A DNA stretch of 64,000 nucleotides from Tridacna crocea (GCA_943736015.1 OX031064.1:38367361-38431360), one strand, 5' to 3'; positions 11,231-22,429 are shown, counted from the stretch's first letter. Translations and numbers: made by a program. The notes: a model not told the origin generated them from the sequence alone.

Positions 11231-11603
11231 GGTAAGACCTGTGTAATGCTCTTCCGGTGAACATGGGGCAAACATTCAAATTGGTTGATAAATAAGATTA
11301 AATAAGGATTTATGCAGAATTAATAGTTTTGCACATTTCTAACGGATCAGAAATTCCGTTTATGTCTATCTTGAAATTATTTTTTGATGCTTTTGTTAGT
11401 TTTCTGAAAATGGAGGTAATCATTATCTCTTTTTGAATAGAGAATATAATGGCTTTAGATTTATAAACGATAATTCAAAGAAGGAAAAAATGGAAATAAT
11501 AAAAAGGTGAAAATAGTTCAATAATACTCATTTTTAATTATAGCTAATTTTGCAGGATGATATTTTAGTGGAAACAGCTGTTTTCCGTTACACAGGTCTT
11601 ACC
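11231..11603. mobile_element. TIR element (family E)
   Basis: It starts with GGTAAGACCTGTGTAA and ends with the exact inverse, a perfect 16-bp terminal inverted repeat. No clear target-site duplication is visible. It is AT-rich inside and encodes nothing. Pieces of the same interior occur inverted at 11640-11790 and again at 12338-12600. Confidence 0.7.
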
Positions 11604-11639
11604 GATTACAGGGCAATCGTAGAAAGTGATACAGGGTAG

Positions 11640-11790
11640 TACCATTCTAATACTAAACAACTAGTTCCACAAAAATGTTATCCTAAAGAAACTGCTATGA
11701 CTAAAAATGAGTATTATTGTAATACTTTGACAGAGTCACTTTTTCCATTTTTTCCAATTTTTCTTTCTTAGAATTATCATTTATAAATCT
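11640..11790. repeat. Inverted partial copy of family E interior
   Basis: The stretch around ATGAGTATTATTG and GAATTATCATTTATAAATC is the reverse complement of about 11440-11550. It ends in a 31-bp direct duplication (unit starting TTATAAATCTAAATCAGGG) at about 11786-11845. Confidence 0.6.
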
Positions 11791-11816
11791 AAATCAGGGC
11801 CGTAAGAACAGTTATA

Positions 11817-12308
11817 AATCTAAATCAGGGCCGTAAGAACAGGGAAGGAGGGGGGGGGGCAGGGGCCCCCCTCCCAATAATTTGATCACCCAAACTGTGT
11901 CAGTGTTAGGCTGAATATTGCTAGAAAATCGTCGTATATAAAGAGGATGAAATAATGTTTCAGAGTAGCTTACTGATAGAAAATTTCAAACAAATCAAAA
12001 TAGATCTAAACAAATGGCGGCGAGCCACGGAAGTTTTCATCTACTTTTGTTATCTGATAGACACCTGACAATTTCTAAGGTCATATTTCATTCAGTGTGA
12101 TTTTCTGCTTTACTTTTTCTCCAACTTACATAATTCACTACATTGTTGGAAAAATGTCCTTTATCGGTCCAAAGTAATAGTAGGTGGATTATTTCTCACT
12201 GCATAATCAAACGCAATATATATCAAACTGGGACGACCAAGACAATTCTGAAAATTTTGCCCCCCCCCCCCCCCCTCCCTACAAAATTGCTACCTACGGA
12301 CCTGTAAA
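11817..12308. mobile_element. Possible G/C-run-flanked MITE
   Basis: The left edge CAGGGCCGTAAGAACAGG plus a G-run mirrors the right edge, a C-run followed by CTACGGACCTG. The middle holds no ORF of note. The ends fit loosely; I base this on the inverted flanks only. Confidence 0.4.
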
Positions 12309-12337
12309 GCCACACTATTCTCAAAACAAGGGGAGTA

Positions 12338-12600
12338 TTTTTACACATTTCTAACCGAGCAGAAATTCATTTGTTGCTGACAATATTTAACTTGTAAGTT
12401 TTCTGAAAAGGGAGGTAATTATTATTTCTGAAAAGGGAGGAAATTATTATAGATAATACTTACCTCCCTTTTCAGAAAACTAACAAAATGTTGTTAAATA
12501 TTGTCAAAGTAGACAACAAATGATTTTCTGCTCGGTTAGAAATGTGCGAAAATATTATACCACTATAAATCCTTATTTATCAACTGAGCAAAAGTTCTTT
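12338..12600. repeat. Palindrome of family E sequence
   Basis: The two arms (GAGCAGAAATTCATTTGTTG / CAACAAATGATTTTCTGCTC, and AAAAGGGAGGTAATTATTAT / ATAATACTTACCTCCCTTTT) fold at about 12450. The left arm has a short direct duplication. The phrase ACATTTCTAAC also occurs in 11231-11603. Confidence 0.65.
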
Positions 12601-12706
12601 TCTATGTTGCACTAAAAGCGTTAGGATGTTAATACCTTAACACCATAAAGCACATAAATGTAGTCATAGCAACATGGAACAGATAAATATTTACCACGAA
12701 CTTAGG

Positions 12707-12968
12707 TTGATTGTAATGGGGTTTCACGCCACTTTAACAGCTAAGGTCATATCATGGCGGTCGGTGACCTACATGTGTTTCCTGGCTCTCTCACACCGGT
12801 ACTAATACAACTTTCTTTCTATAGCCATGGACTACTTTTCTCACATGCTTCAGCAGACGTGAATGGCGAAAATACGCCGGAAAGAAAATTCGCCTCGACC
12901 GGGTATCGAACTCACAACCACCAGTCATGAGTCCGACACGCTCACCATTGAGCCATCCGGACGGGCCA
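12707..12968 (-). mobile_element. tRNA-derived SINE (family A), full length
   Basis: On the minus strand the right end is a tRNA-like head: GGATGGCTCAATGGTGAGCG (A box) then GTGAGTTCGATACCC (B box). The body ends near CCCCATTACAATC. It is flanked by a 13-bp repeat CCAYGAACTTAGG with one mismatch (12694-12706 and 12969-12981). Other copies are at 39148-41023 (split) and 63900 to the window end. Confidence 0.85.
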
Positions 12969-12981
12969 CCATGAACTTAGG

Positions 12982-13577
12982 ATCGTTCTTGTTCAGGTTT
13001 TCATATCAAATGTTGGCGCTGTAAAAGCGTTTGTTTACTACCTGGCTGTAAGGTTACATCTTAATAGATATTGTTCACATACATCTCTGTACTGTAGAAC
13101 TGGAAAAATATATACTATTCATTTCCAACCACTCTGACACCTTTGTTTTCATTGATGAAATTGTCTTTTCTGTCTGTTCTTGCTGTGTTTTGATGTCTGC
13201 CAATTTCTATTCCAAGCCTATTGTGTGAGCATTTAAATCTTGCGAAAACTACTGTCAAAGAAAATTTATGATATCAATGTTTAGATGCTATTCGGTGATC
13301 AAAACAGATTTCAGTTCCTGGTCATACCTGCTAAAATCTTTTTTTTGTTAGAATGACAATTTTGTAAAGAGCGATCTTTGATTGAACTGTGAGAGGGAGA
13401 CGCTGGGTTTTTTATAGGATACTTAATCCATGCCATTCCAAACCCGTATTAATGTAATTAACTCTTTTTCCTGGTCGGTCATGTTATTCTACCTGTGTCA
13501 TCTAAAGAATTCAGCATATTGTAACACTGTTTATGGAATTTTTGTATCATTCAGTGGCAAGACTAAGCACCGGTATT
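12982..13577. other. No recognised feature
   Basis: This is non-coding sequence. The ORF beginning at 13430 runs into the family D element and is not a gene. Confidence 0.4.
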
Positions 13578-13787
13578 TAACCCTTAAAGTGCTGGAACCA
13601 AGCTTACTTGCTTTTGCGGACAGTGCAGATCAAGATCAGACTGCACAAAACGTGCAGTCTGATCCTAGATCTACACTTTCCGCTACTTTATTACATGTTA
13701 TGGCAGAAACAATTTTGAAATAACTATATTTGGGCTGCTTTTCCTACTTGAAAAGGTTTAACTCGTTAATTCAGCACTTTAAGTGTT
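13578..13787. mobile_element. Family D MITE, full length
   Basis: The terminal inverted repeats are TTAACCCTTAAAGTGCTG and CAGCACTTTAAGTGTTAA. Inside is a palindrome, GATCAAGATCAGACTGCACA and its inverse. Fragments of the palindrome recur at about 5.3, 9.7, 24.8, 30.0, 32.9, 38.2, 40.1, 50.0 and 61.4 kb. Confidence 0.75.
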
Positions 13788-14914
13788 AAAACCATCTGTT
13801 GATATGTTGAACATATGGTGATCTTCCATTTTCTACCAGTACATACAATTATTGACTGTTTTATTAGCACCTAAAATTCTTCTACGGAAGTTTATTTGAA
13901 CTGATTCCATGATTTCACAGAATTCATAACCCCATATTTGGGACGCACAACAAACAATAGCTTTTATCATAGCATCAAAGAGTTTGAAAATTTCACACGG
14001 AGAAGATAACCGTATGCACGTCCATAACTCTTAATATTTATGAGGGTTTTTTTTTTTTGCTTGTGCAGCAAGTTTGAATTTCGCGATCCAATAAAAATTG
14101 ATAAACAAAAATATGATTTGAAAAAAAAGTACTTTTATTTTATTTTATTTTTTTTCTAATTACAAAATTACCAGTTTACCATTTGATAAATGTAGATTTG
14201 AAGAGTAATCATATCAGAAACTTGCTGATTTGCCCTTTAAGATTAAAAAAAAATCTTGTAGGAAGAGGAAACGGGGGTCTGAAAAGTCTCCCTGGTTGAG
14301 AGGTGTGCTCCTGAAGAAAGGGAACAGGTCTGCGATGTAACCCCTGCTACAATAATAAAAAATGTTGCTAATTTTGCGATAAGAAAAGACAGTTCCAGTG
14401 GGTGAAATATCCACTTTTATATCTTGAATGACTTTTCCGAATAAAAAAAAGCGAAAAGTGGACGAAGTTCTAGACAATTTGAACGGCAGTGGACTGTTCA
14501 GAAAACGAAAATGAACTCCATTAACTTGAGTTTCTCGAAGAATGCAGATACATGCCTACATTCGTGAAAGATGTCGACCTAGTTGTGTATAAGCGACTTA
14601 AGTTTGGTATCTGCTCCAGACGAGCAGCAGTACGTAACTTCAGTCTATGGTGATATGTAAGGTGTCTTTAACATTCCATGTGACATTATCGTGCATGCGA
14701 CCGACCCAAAACCAATGTCAAAAGTAGAAAGGCTTGAATGAGCTTATCAAGTGCTAGATATATTTTGAACTTTTCAACCCGAGGTTATTTTTGATACCAT
14801 TTCAGGTCAAATTTGGTGCCAAGTCCAACCCGATCGGTAGAAATTAAAGAGAACTGGGCAATTAGACCATAGAAGTTAAAAGTATGCTACCGACCAGGCA
14901 GGATTTGCCATCAC
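13788..14914. other. No recognised feature
   Basis: This is AT-rich non-coding sequence with poly-T and A tracts. The 87-codon minus-strand ORF at 14214-14477 has no domain I recognise. Confidence 0.4.
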
Positions 14915-15175
14915 TACACGTGCAACACAACATCCAAAATGGCGGCGTCGTTCGATTACCAGACTGCACATTTATGCACCAAACTGCAAGTTTTTGTGAC
15001 GTCAGTTCCCAGTTACGTCAGTTTTCATTGAATTGGGGCACTCAGTAGGGAATTTCTATATTTACGGGGCACTCAAAAGGGAAACTGGCTTTACGTGGTT
15101 TTTGCCAGGGAACATGATATATGTTCCCGGCATGTTAACCAATCAGATCACGAGAAATTTCTTTGCAGTATAATA
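14915..15175. repeat. Dispersed repeat F, arrangement B-A'
   Basis: Block B (CGTGCAACACAACATCCAAA to GTTTTCATTGAATTGGGGCA) is followed by block A' (GGGGCACTCAAAAGGGAAAC to ATCAGATCACGAGAAATTTC). The same two blocks occur at 28866-29115, but with A inverted and placed before B. Confidence 0.65.
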
Positions 15176-15370
15176 AGTACGTATGTCTGGGCTGCTAATT
15201 TCAAAATGGCAGTTTAGCAGAGTAGATAATCATTTAACCTACAGAAAATCTAGCGGAAGTGAAATTTCAATCTTGGTCAGCCTACGCAGTCAGTACCATC
15301 TGACCAGTGTCGATACTTATCGCAGTTTCAAGATGGTACTTCTTTCATAAAGGGTAACTATTTGATAATT

Positions 15371-15408
15371 ATGTTTGTGTGTGTGTGTGTGTGGGGGGGG
15401 GGGGGGTG
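15371..15408. repeat. (GT)n then G-run
   Basis: This is a GT microsatellite that continues directly into a run of G. It is a simple sequence. Confidence 0.9.
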
Positions 15409-15468
15409 AGGCGGTTAGATGGTGTGGGGGCCGTGTATGTTTGTAATTCCCTGCAATTATATACACTG

Positions 15469-15727
15469 TCATCCTCGGATACCCCGGGGTCTCCCTATTT
15501 GCTACGCTACATCGACCCTGGGACAATTGACTAATAAAACTTTGAATCAGCCGCCGAAAATCGATACGAAACGTCATAGCGTACAGTCCACTCGCCCATC
15601 ACAAAATGATGATGGAACCAATGAAAGGCCAGCATTCGGCCAGCGGTAAAGCGAGGGAAATTCAATTAATTGTCCCAGGGGTCGATGTAGCGTAGCAAAT
15701 AGGGAGACCCCGGGGTATCCGAGGATG
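15469..15727. mobile_element. MITE with long TIRs and 7-8 bp duplication
   Basis: The inverted ends of about 60 bp start TCATCCTCGGATACCCCGGG and run through GCTACGCTACATCGACCC. The flanking duplication is ATACACTG or TACACTG (15461-15468 and 15728-15735). An 8-bp duplication suggests a hAT-type transposase acting in trans. The 76-codon ORF across it is a product of the repeat. Confidence 0.8.
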
Positions 15728-16231
15728 ATACACTGTATGCACTTTTAAAGAAAAATAATTTTTGCAGTCATAGACAGAATAGTAATGATAATATTAAGAA
15801 AATGTAAACCAAAGACCATGCTGTAATAATGTGCACGCTGATTCGTGTCTACACTTCTAGCAAAGTATTGCACGCCGGTTTCTGTCTGCATTTCTTGCAA
15901 AGTATGATTTAAATTGGGAACTGCAGAAAAAATGAAGAATAAGGATAAATGCATAATTACAACGTTTGTTTTTCTTGTATATAAATGTGTTTATGTTACA
16001 TGTACATCCTGCGAAAATGTTTAAATATTAAAATTAAAATAATATAGTTTGCTTTTTATGTTAAATCCGGGCCATGTACTATCAAAGTATGGTAATAAAT
16101 GGTCCAATAAATGTGTTAAAATCAAGACGGTCCTCAAAATTAACAGAAAGATCAAAAGAATTTTGTAATGAGGTACCAAAAACTATCTTCTGTGCATAAA
16201 CGCTGTAAAGTGAAATGTGAAATATATAGAT

Positions 16232-16457
16232 TAACTCATTAACACACAATCCCTACTTTTGACGCCCCTGAAAAAGAAGCCTTTAGAAAACATCGTGGGA
16301 AAAGGAGAAAATGCTGGTAGCCAGCATTTTCTCCTTTTCCCACAATGTTTTCTACCCTTCTCAAAACAAATTCAAATTTTCAGTCACTTTCATTTTGTCG
16401 TCTGCAAATGTTTTCAATTTAGACAAACCTAAAATATTGTCGTTTGGTAATGGGTTA
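16232..16457 (+). mobile_element. HP-MITE copy, full length
   Basis: Near-consensus copy: GCTGGTAGCCAGC hairpin tip, ends TTAACTCATTA and AATGGGTTAA. Confidence 0.85.
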
Positions 16458-16582
16458 AAGAACTGTATGATAACACAGTGACAGGGAGCCTATTCGTTGT
16501 TATAAGCTTTAACGTAAAAACCACGGATGCCTTCCCTTTAGCTGTGGAAAAATGGTCAGGGTGTAAAATTTTATGTTGCCGA

Positions 16583-19096
16583 TAATGCTATGTTCGCACT
16601 ATTCATTACGCTCCGCGCCACGATTGAAATCGTGGTCTTAATCGTGAGCAAGTCGTGATGGTCCTATCAGGTCGTATCAGAACTTGATGTTAAACGTGGC
16701 AATCGTGTTAATCGTATGAAATCTTTTTGTTTGTCAAAAAACTTTCTACGATCAACACGATTGATTTTCAGTCGTCACCGCATCAAATCGTCATTCTAAA
16801 TCGTATTGATCGGGACGAATCTTGGACAAGGCAAAGGCAAAGCTCTGGTTTGATTTGCCAGATAATAGGATAGGATAAGTTCTCCATTTTGATCCCCCAA
16901 CATCGAGACAATCGACGTAAGAACATGGTGCTGTTTAAAACGAACATACTCCCTTCAACATTGAACATTCAGGTTCTACTCGTAGCAGCTTACAAACACC
17001 AACAATTCTGAAGTTAAATCCAGAAGCCTTCCCGAAAGCCTGCAAGCCTGGTTGGTTGCGTCGAAAGGGGAGGTCAAAATAGAGAATTTTAGAGAACTGA
17101 TTACCGCATTTTCACCCTCAAAAATGAAAAAAGATACCAAGATGGCCCCAAATCGCTCAGCTGAATTTTAGAGAGGACCATAGCCATTTTTTTGAGGTAT
17201 TGAAACTTTGGAAACAAAATAATTATTTTGCCGGGCGATTTTGAAAGGGTCCCCTGTAAAAGTCATTTCAAAATCATTCACCACCCCTACAATCATCACC
17301 ACAACAATGATTGTGATAAATCAGAATTCTGCAAATAAATTTTTGGGTAGATCATCAAAGGACAATTCCTTAAAGAAGAGCACATGCTCCATAAGGACTA
17401 AAACTATAAGTCGAACAAGAGCAGATGCCAACAATTGGATGCTATTTTACGACGGATAAAATCTTTTTTTACAATTTGAAAAGAGTCACCAAATGAACAT
17501 TTGTGTGACATTATTTCAAAATCTGACCAGCGGTTTCAGAAAAGAAGAATTTTTAAGGACTTCCTCATGGCCACATAATGCAAGTAGCCTCCATTCACCA
17601 GAGCCTTGTTATTTGACGGACCAAATTTCGCGAATAAATTTTGAAAAGGGTCATCCAAGGAACATTTCTGTGAAATTACTTTAATATGTGGTCGGCCGTT
17701 TCAGAGAAGAAGAATTTTCAAGAATTTCTCCTTTGCCGTATAGTGCAAGTAGCCCCGCCCCCCATTCACCAGAGCTGTGTTACTTGACGGATCAAAATTT
17801 CGTGAACAAGTTTTGAAAAGGGTCCACCAAAGAACATCTCTCTGAAATTATTTCAAAATCTGACCAGCGCAGTCGTGCTAGTGGCTTCAGAGGAGGAATT
17901 TTTTTAAAGAAAATTCCAATTGGTTTCCATGGCAACAGTAGTTTTTGATGGAATCAAATTCTGTGAACAGTTTTTAAAGAGGACCTTCCAAAGAACATTC
18001 CAGCCAAGTTTGGTCCAAACTGGCCTAGGGGCTTAGGAAAAGTTTATGTTTAAAGAATTGTTGACGACGGACGACGTACGACTGACACAGGGTTATCCTA
18101 AAAGCTCCTGTTGATCTCGTTTTGCTCAGGAGAGCTAAAACAATGTTAACTTATCCTAAAGATATGCAGCAAAAATGCTTGAATGAGTTTAGTTTTTATA
18201 CTAAATGGAAATTTCTATGTTTTGCAAGAAAAACAAAAAAAGAGCAATTCTTATTCTGAAAACAAGAATTTTAATCTAAATATGAAATGAAAATATGGTA
18301 ATATTGTGTATCCATGGGTCAGCTAAACAACATGTTTATGTCTGTTTCATCTATCATCAAGGCATCTTTAATCTTTTTGTATTATGTGTCGGTGAGGCTA
18401 GAAAACTAACCGTGCTGTTGGCTTCTTTCTTCTGTGAGCCATGGTAACACCTAGAAGTGTCTGACTACCGCTCTCCTGACCCTTGTGGGTTGTGTTTGTT
18501 GCTTTTCTGGCTACTACTCGTCTTCTCCCCCCTGGTGATATAGTGTCTGCATACTGCAGATATCACATCATCACTTTCCTCAACAATTAGTCTTCACAAA
18601 AAACAGTGAAGTCTGTGGACAATCGTGGCCCATATATACTCATCGGGGTCCAATCGCAGCTCTCCCTCGGATATGATCGTGAAACGCGGCGCGACAACAA
18701 TCGTATCTTAGCGAAACAGAGCGCATCAGTTCACAATAAACGTATCCCGACTTATCCATACGTATCTGTATGTATTACATCGTCATACCTCGTGACCTCC
18801 GCTCGTAATAATCGTGTCGAATCGGGATTCAATCGCAGACTTAAAAGGGGTAATCTTACTGGATCGGAATGGATCGTATACGAACGCAAGACCGAATCGT
18901 AAATGGTCGCGTGAACAGAAATGACCAATCGCAATTATGTCGCATCCAAGCACAAGTAATCGTTTTTTAACGTCTCTACTCGTATCATCTCGTATCCAAA
19001 CCAAAAACTTCCCAATAGTTTCACGATTAGCTGCGCATGGGATTGCGTATCGTGGCTCTCGTAATTAATCTCGCGAAAATGGGAACCTAGCATTAG
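16583..19096. mobile_element. ATCGT-rich element with short TIRs
   Basis: The left edge TAATGCTATGTTCGCA and the right edge, read inverted as TAATGCTAGGTTCCCA, match. Both flanks (16583-16830 and about 18600-19096) are packed with ATCGT/ACGAT pentamers, quite unlike the surrounding DNA. A tandem-core repeat (17131-18141) sits between. It may be one 2.5 kb element with an insertion, or two related copies. Its right edge ends about 390 bp upstream of the TATA box of the SLC5 gene. Confidence 0.5.
17131..18141 (+). repeat. Tandem-core repeat (family ii) with 3' hairpin
   Basis: The 5' edge is CAAGATGGCCCCAAATCGCT. The core has about three diverged units of roughly 160-169 bp, marked by GACGGATCAAAATTTCGTGA, GTGAAATTATTTCAAAATCT and TTTCAGAGAAGAAGAATTTT. 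The 3' end has a GACGACGGACGACG stretch and then a hairpin of AGCTCCTG..CAGGAGAGCT. A second copy is at 35397-36474. This layout matches the bivalve pearl/HINE type of non-autonomous element. Confidence 0.65.
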
Positions 19097-19488
19097 CTGC
19101 AATGCAATTTACATAGAACAATGAGAGCAATAAAAACTGTCGTACCTCCATGGTGCGGAAATAAATCATAACACAGTCACGACCTTTTCTGTAGAATACA
19201 CATCATAGTTGAAAAAAAAAATCAGACTTACAAAAATCATCGCGGGCAATATAACACGATAACTTAATCAAGCTTTATAAAAAGCGTGTAAGAATTACCT
19301 ACCTTTTACGTTCAAACAGACCCTATTGTTTTACTAATCATGTGTGCATCTACTCGTGTGATTATGACAGAAAATAATGGACAATAAGTTTATTTTCTCA
19401 CAAGAAAATTGCTGAGCGATAGGTTAATTCTGTTTCATAATTCATTTTCGCTAAACCTTGACATACCAGTTACAAAACAGGTGTAGCA

Positions 19489-19495
19489 TATAAAA
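19489..19495 (+). promoter_or_regulatory. TATA box of the SLC5 gene
   Basis: TATAAAA lies about 100 bp upstream of the start codon. A TCAGTT initiator-like site (A at 19519) falls 30 bp downstream of its first base, the spacing expected for a TATA promoter. That gives a short 5' UTR of about 73 bases with no upstream ATG. Confidence 0.6.
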
Positions 19496-19516
19496 CTGAG
19501 GCTACGACATCATTCT

Positions 19517-19522
19517 TCAGTT
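19517..19522 (+). promoter_or_regulatory. Initiator-like TCAGTT
   Basis: It matches the TCAGT initiator motif common in invertebrate promoters and is correctly spaced from the TATA box. The transcription start is inferred at 19519. Confidence 0.45.
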
Positions 19523-19591
19523 GCATTGTACCAGTGAAAAAAATCCTAGAGCTCCGAGTTTGTTTGACAGTTATAAGTAGAAACTATAAAA

Positions 19592-21415
19592 ATGTCAGAC
19601 AACGGTTTTCCGGTCACAGATTATTTGATCTTTTTCACATCGATCGGTATTTCGTTTGGAATAGGAATATTTTTTGCAGTATTTGATAGAAGAAAATCAT
19701 CGACTACGGAATATTTTCTCGCTGGCAAAAGGTCCAAAACGATTCCGGCTGCCTTGTCGTTTGTAGTGACATTCCAGTCATCGATGCTAATATTGTCCTC
19801 GCCTGCTGAAGTTTACACGTATGGCTTAAAATACGTTTACTTGGTTATTGCCATTTCTGGAGCTTATGCTTTTGCAGGGTTTACAATTGTTCCAGTGTTT
19901 CACCCGCTGAATATCACAAGTATTTACAAGTATTTTGAACTGCGGTACAAAAATAATGTCGTGCGTTACCTGGCAGTGTCAACAGGACTTATTTATACGT
20001 TATTTTATATGGGGACAGTTACTTACGGGACCTGTGTGGCTCTTGAGGCGATTATTGGCGTACCATACTGGGCCACTGTGCTTGTCTACACTGTGATCAC
20101 CGCTGTATACACGTCTGTGGGTGGTATTAAAGCCGTTATCTGGACAGACACATTTCAGTTCTTCATTATGACGACTGGCGTGATTGTTGTCTTGGTATTT
20201 TCGACCGTGGAGGCTGGGGGTATCTCGACAGTTTTGAAACTTGCCCACGAGCGTTTGGACTTGAATGCATTCAGTTTCGATCCAACAGTGCGGTATACGT
20301 TTTGGAATCTCGGCTTTGCTTGTTTCACGTCATTTCTGTACATAACCTACTCACCCGCTGGAATGCAACGGATCAAATCGACGCCGGAAATACGCTCTGC
20401 ACGATTTCTATACATCATTTCCGGACCAATTTATGGTATTTTATACTGTCTGTCAGCACTTCAAGGTGTTACAATTTTTGCCTATCATGCTTCAAAGGGA
20501 TGCGATATTTTAGAATCAGGACAAATTAAAAATCTGAACGAACTATTGCCAGTCACCGTCGTAGAACTGTTCCAAAATTTTCAAGGTATGACCGGTTTGT
20601 TTTTAGCATCCCTATCTTGTGCGGCTTTGAGCACGTTGTCCAGTTGCTTAAACAGCATGTCTGCAATCACGTATGAGGACATAATCAAAGTTAGGTTTGC
20701 CAATATTTCCGATAAGAAAGCCACGTTTGTTTCAAAGATCGTCGTCCTTCTTTACGGCCTAATTGGCATGGCCTTGACCTTTCTGGTTGCTAAAATACCC
20801 GACACAGCGACGACAATATTTACGAGCATTATAGGATGCATGGATGGACCAACGGCGGCTATGTTTCTGATGTCCATGATGTCAAGACGTGTAACTACTA
20901 AAGGTGTTTTTATCGGCGCCATTGCTGGAATGGTGACAAGCCTCTGGATTATTCTAGGTCAGTCCTTTTCTAATCTGCCACCAGACCCTAAGCTACCCCC
21001 AGGACCTACATATAACTGCTCAGACCTCAAAACTGGCTCTTACGATTACCTGCGAGCAATGAATACTACTACGACCCCGGATGTACCAACAGAAGCTCTG
21101 AATCTAACTTTGTCTCTACCCACAGTACCAGAATCGACTCTGACACCTTTACAGACTCTGTACAACTTCTCTTATACTTTGTTTTCAGCTATAGGATTTA
21201 GTGTTACTATATTAGTCGCATCTATAGTTAGCGCGTTCACTAGGCCCATGGAAGACATAGACGACCGATGTTTATTTTCGTTCAAGAAACACGTTTTAGG
21301 AAAGTCTTATGAAAAGAAACTCGCGTTTTCAGTGGAGGAACAAGCACTAGTTTCTCCTGCGAATAATACAGTGCCCAAAAGAAACAAAGGCGCTTGTCAG
21401 CAGAGTATCATTTGA
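19592..21415 (+). CDS. SLC5-family sodium-coupled (monocarboxylate-like) transporter
   Basis: This 607-residue membrane protein fits the sodium/solute symporter (SSF/SLC5) family in length and hydrophobic pattern. It is expected to use the Na+ gradient to import a small organic solute across the plasma membrane. The look (EYFLAGKRS near 40-48, GGIKAVIWTDTFQ at 177-189, LNSMSAITYED at 353-363) is closest to SLC5A8/A12 monocarboxylate transporters and their invertebrate expansions; the substrate is not proven. S347 and T348 sit where SSF transporters keep the Ser-Ser of the Na2 site. A Thr/Pro/Asn-rich loop (about 460-520) with N-glycosylation motifs precedes the last helix. The C-terminus ends SII, a possible class I PDZ ligand. 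The start has A at -3 (AAAAATG). There is no intron, whereas vertebrate SLC5A8 has many, so this is a retrogene or an intron-poor lineage copy. Confidence 0.93.
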   Translation: MSDNGFPVTDYLIFFTSIGISFGIGIFFAVFDRRKSSTTEYFLAGKRSKTIPAALSFVVTFQSSMLILSSPAEVYTYGLKYVYLVIAISGAYAFAGFTIVPVFHPLNITSIYKYFELRYKNNVVRYLAVSTGLIYTLFYMGTVTYGTCVALEAIIGVPYWATVLVYTVITAVYTSVGGIKAVIWTDTFQFFIMTTGVIVVLVFSTVEAGGISTVLKLAHERLDLNAFSFDPTVRYTFWNLGFACFTSFLYITYSPAGMQRIKSTPEIRSARFLYIISGPIYGILYCLSALQGVTIFAYHASKGCDILESGQIKNLNELLPVTVVELFQNFQGMTGLFLASLSCAALSTLSSCLNSMSAITYEDIIKVRFANISDKKATFVSKIVVLLYGLIGMALTFLVAKIPDTATTIFTSIIGCMDGPTAAMFLMSMMSRRVTTKGVFIGAIAGMVTSLWIILGQSFSNLPPDPKLPPGPTYNCSDLKTGSYDYLRAMNTTTTPDVPTEALNLTLSLPTVPESTLTPLQTLYNFSYTLFSAIGFSVTILVASIVSAFTRPMEDIDDRCLFSFKKHVLGKSYEKKLAFSVEEQALVSPANNTVPKRNKGACQQSII

Positions 21416-22190
21416 AAGTTAAGATCAATAACTTTTTGATGGAGAATTTTACGTAAAGGTTACCTGGATTACAAAGAAGAAAGCCTACTGTTTTTTTTTT
21501 TGATATCTTGGTAACCTTTGCAGACACAACGTTTTAGATTGCTTTCCTTTTATGTCAACACCGTTAATCATAATTATTTCAAAACACTATGCATTATATA
21601 TATTTTATACCGATTTGTACAATTATCTCCTATGCTACTCTTTTAAACACCACGTGATGTATATCATTCAAAATATACTAGGACGAAAAAAACAACCGCA
21701 GGGTACCCTACGATATATTGAACAAGCTTTGAGTCTCCATATGCAGTCAGTCACTACATTTTTCAAAATATTTAAAATTGATCAGTGCTAAACATAAAAT
21801 CATAATTTAGAATTCACAATCAAGTTATACACCTCTAAACTACCTTGAAATGTTACCCTGCATTTCTTTTTCGTCCTAGTATACATTGTACATTCGTGAA
21901 AGTTATCTCTAACAAGCATTCTATCGCTCTTTTTGCATGTTTTTAAGGACAGATTAATAAATAAACAAATAAATGACAATACACACAAATAACAATCTGC
22001 CCATGGCGACCAGATACGGGTCCATAAAAACGTACAAGAATTTTCTTGAGGTCTGCATGGCTATATGCCAGGTCACAAAATAGCACATCGACGTCAAGAA
22101 TCTCATACCTTTTTGCCGTCCGTAAGTTACAGGTATCTTTATCAACAATATCGCGATCAATTTTGCCAGTAACCCTTTTCTCTCCTTAAT
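21416..22190. other. 3' flank of the SLC5 gene
   Basis: This is AT-rich and without a believable ORF. It probably holds the 3' UTR. The nearest clear AATAAA cluster is at about 21957. Confidence 0.5.
21957..21962 (+). terminator. Possible poly(A) signal
   Basis: AATAAA is repeated as AATAAATAAACAAATAAA about 540 bases after the stop codon. It is the first canonical signal downstream on this strand that I see; the assignment is positional only. Confidence 0.35.
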
Positions 22191-22365
22191 CCGAGACGGC
22201 ACTTCACGTTTTCATGGTATTTTCTGTTTTGCGCAAGTCCACTGTAGCACAAAATCCAATGTGGTCGTAAAGTGCCGTCTCGGATAAGCCTGCGCGGACT
22301 GCGCAGGTTGGTCCGAGACGGCACTTTACGCAAATGTCCGAATGCCCCTTTTCGCGTGTTACGAG
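22191..22365. mobile_element. Double-hairpin MITE (family G), left-truncated
   Basis: It matches 22985-23255 from CCGAGACGGCACTTCACG to the right end but lacks the left hairpin. The right hairpin is built on AAGTGCCGTCTCGGATAAGC and its inverse, with CCTGCGC..GCGCAGG at the tip. Confidence 0.75.
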
Positions 22366-22429
22366 CCAGATTATAGTATAATCAAGGGATTTAAATGTAT
22401 GAAGCCCGTTACTCTCCCCGTTAAAAAAA

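Noticed and set aside
13430-13723. 97-codon ORF on the plus strand
   Set aside because: Its second half is the translation of the family D palindrome, which recurs across the window in non-coding places.
18606-18902. 98-codon ORF upstream of the transporter
   Set aside because: It is a translation of ATCGT-rich repeat DNA, and ORFs of similar length occur on the opposite strand of the same DNA.
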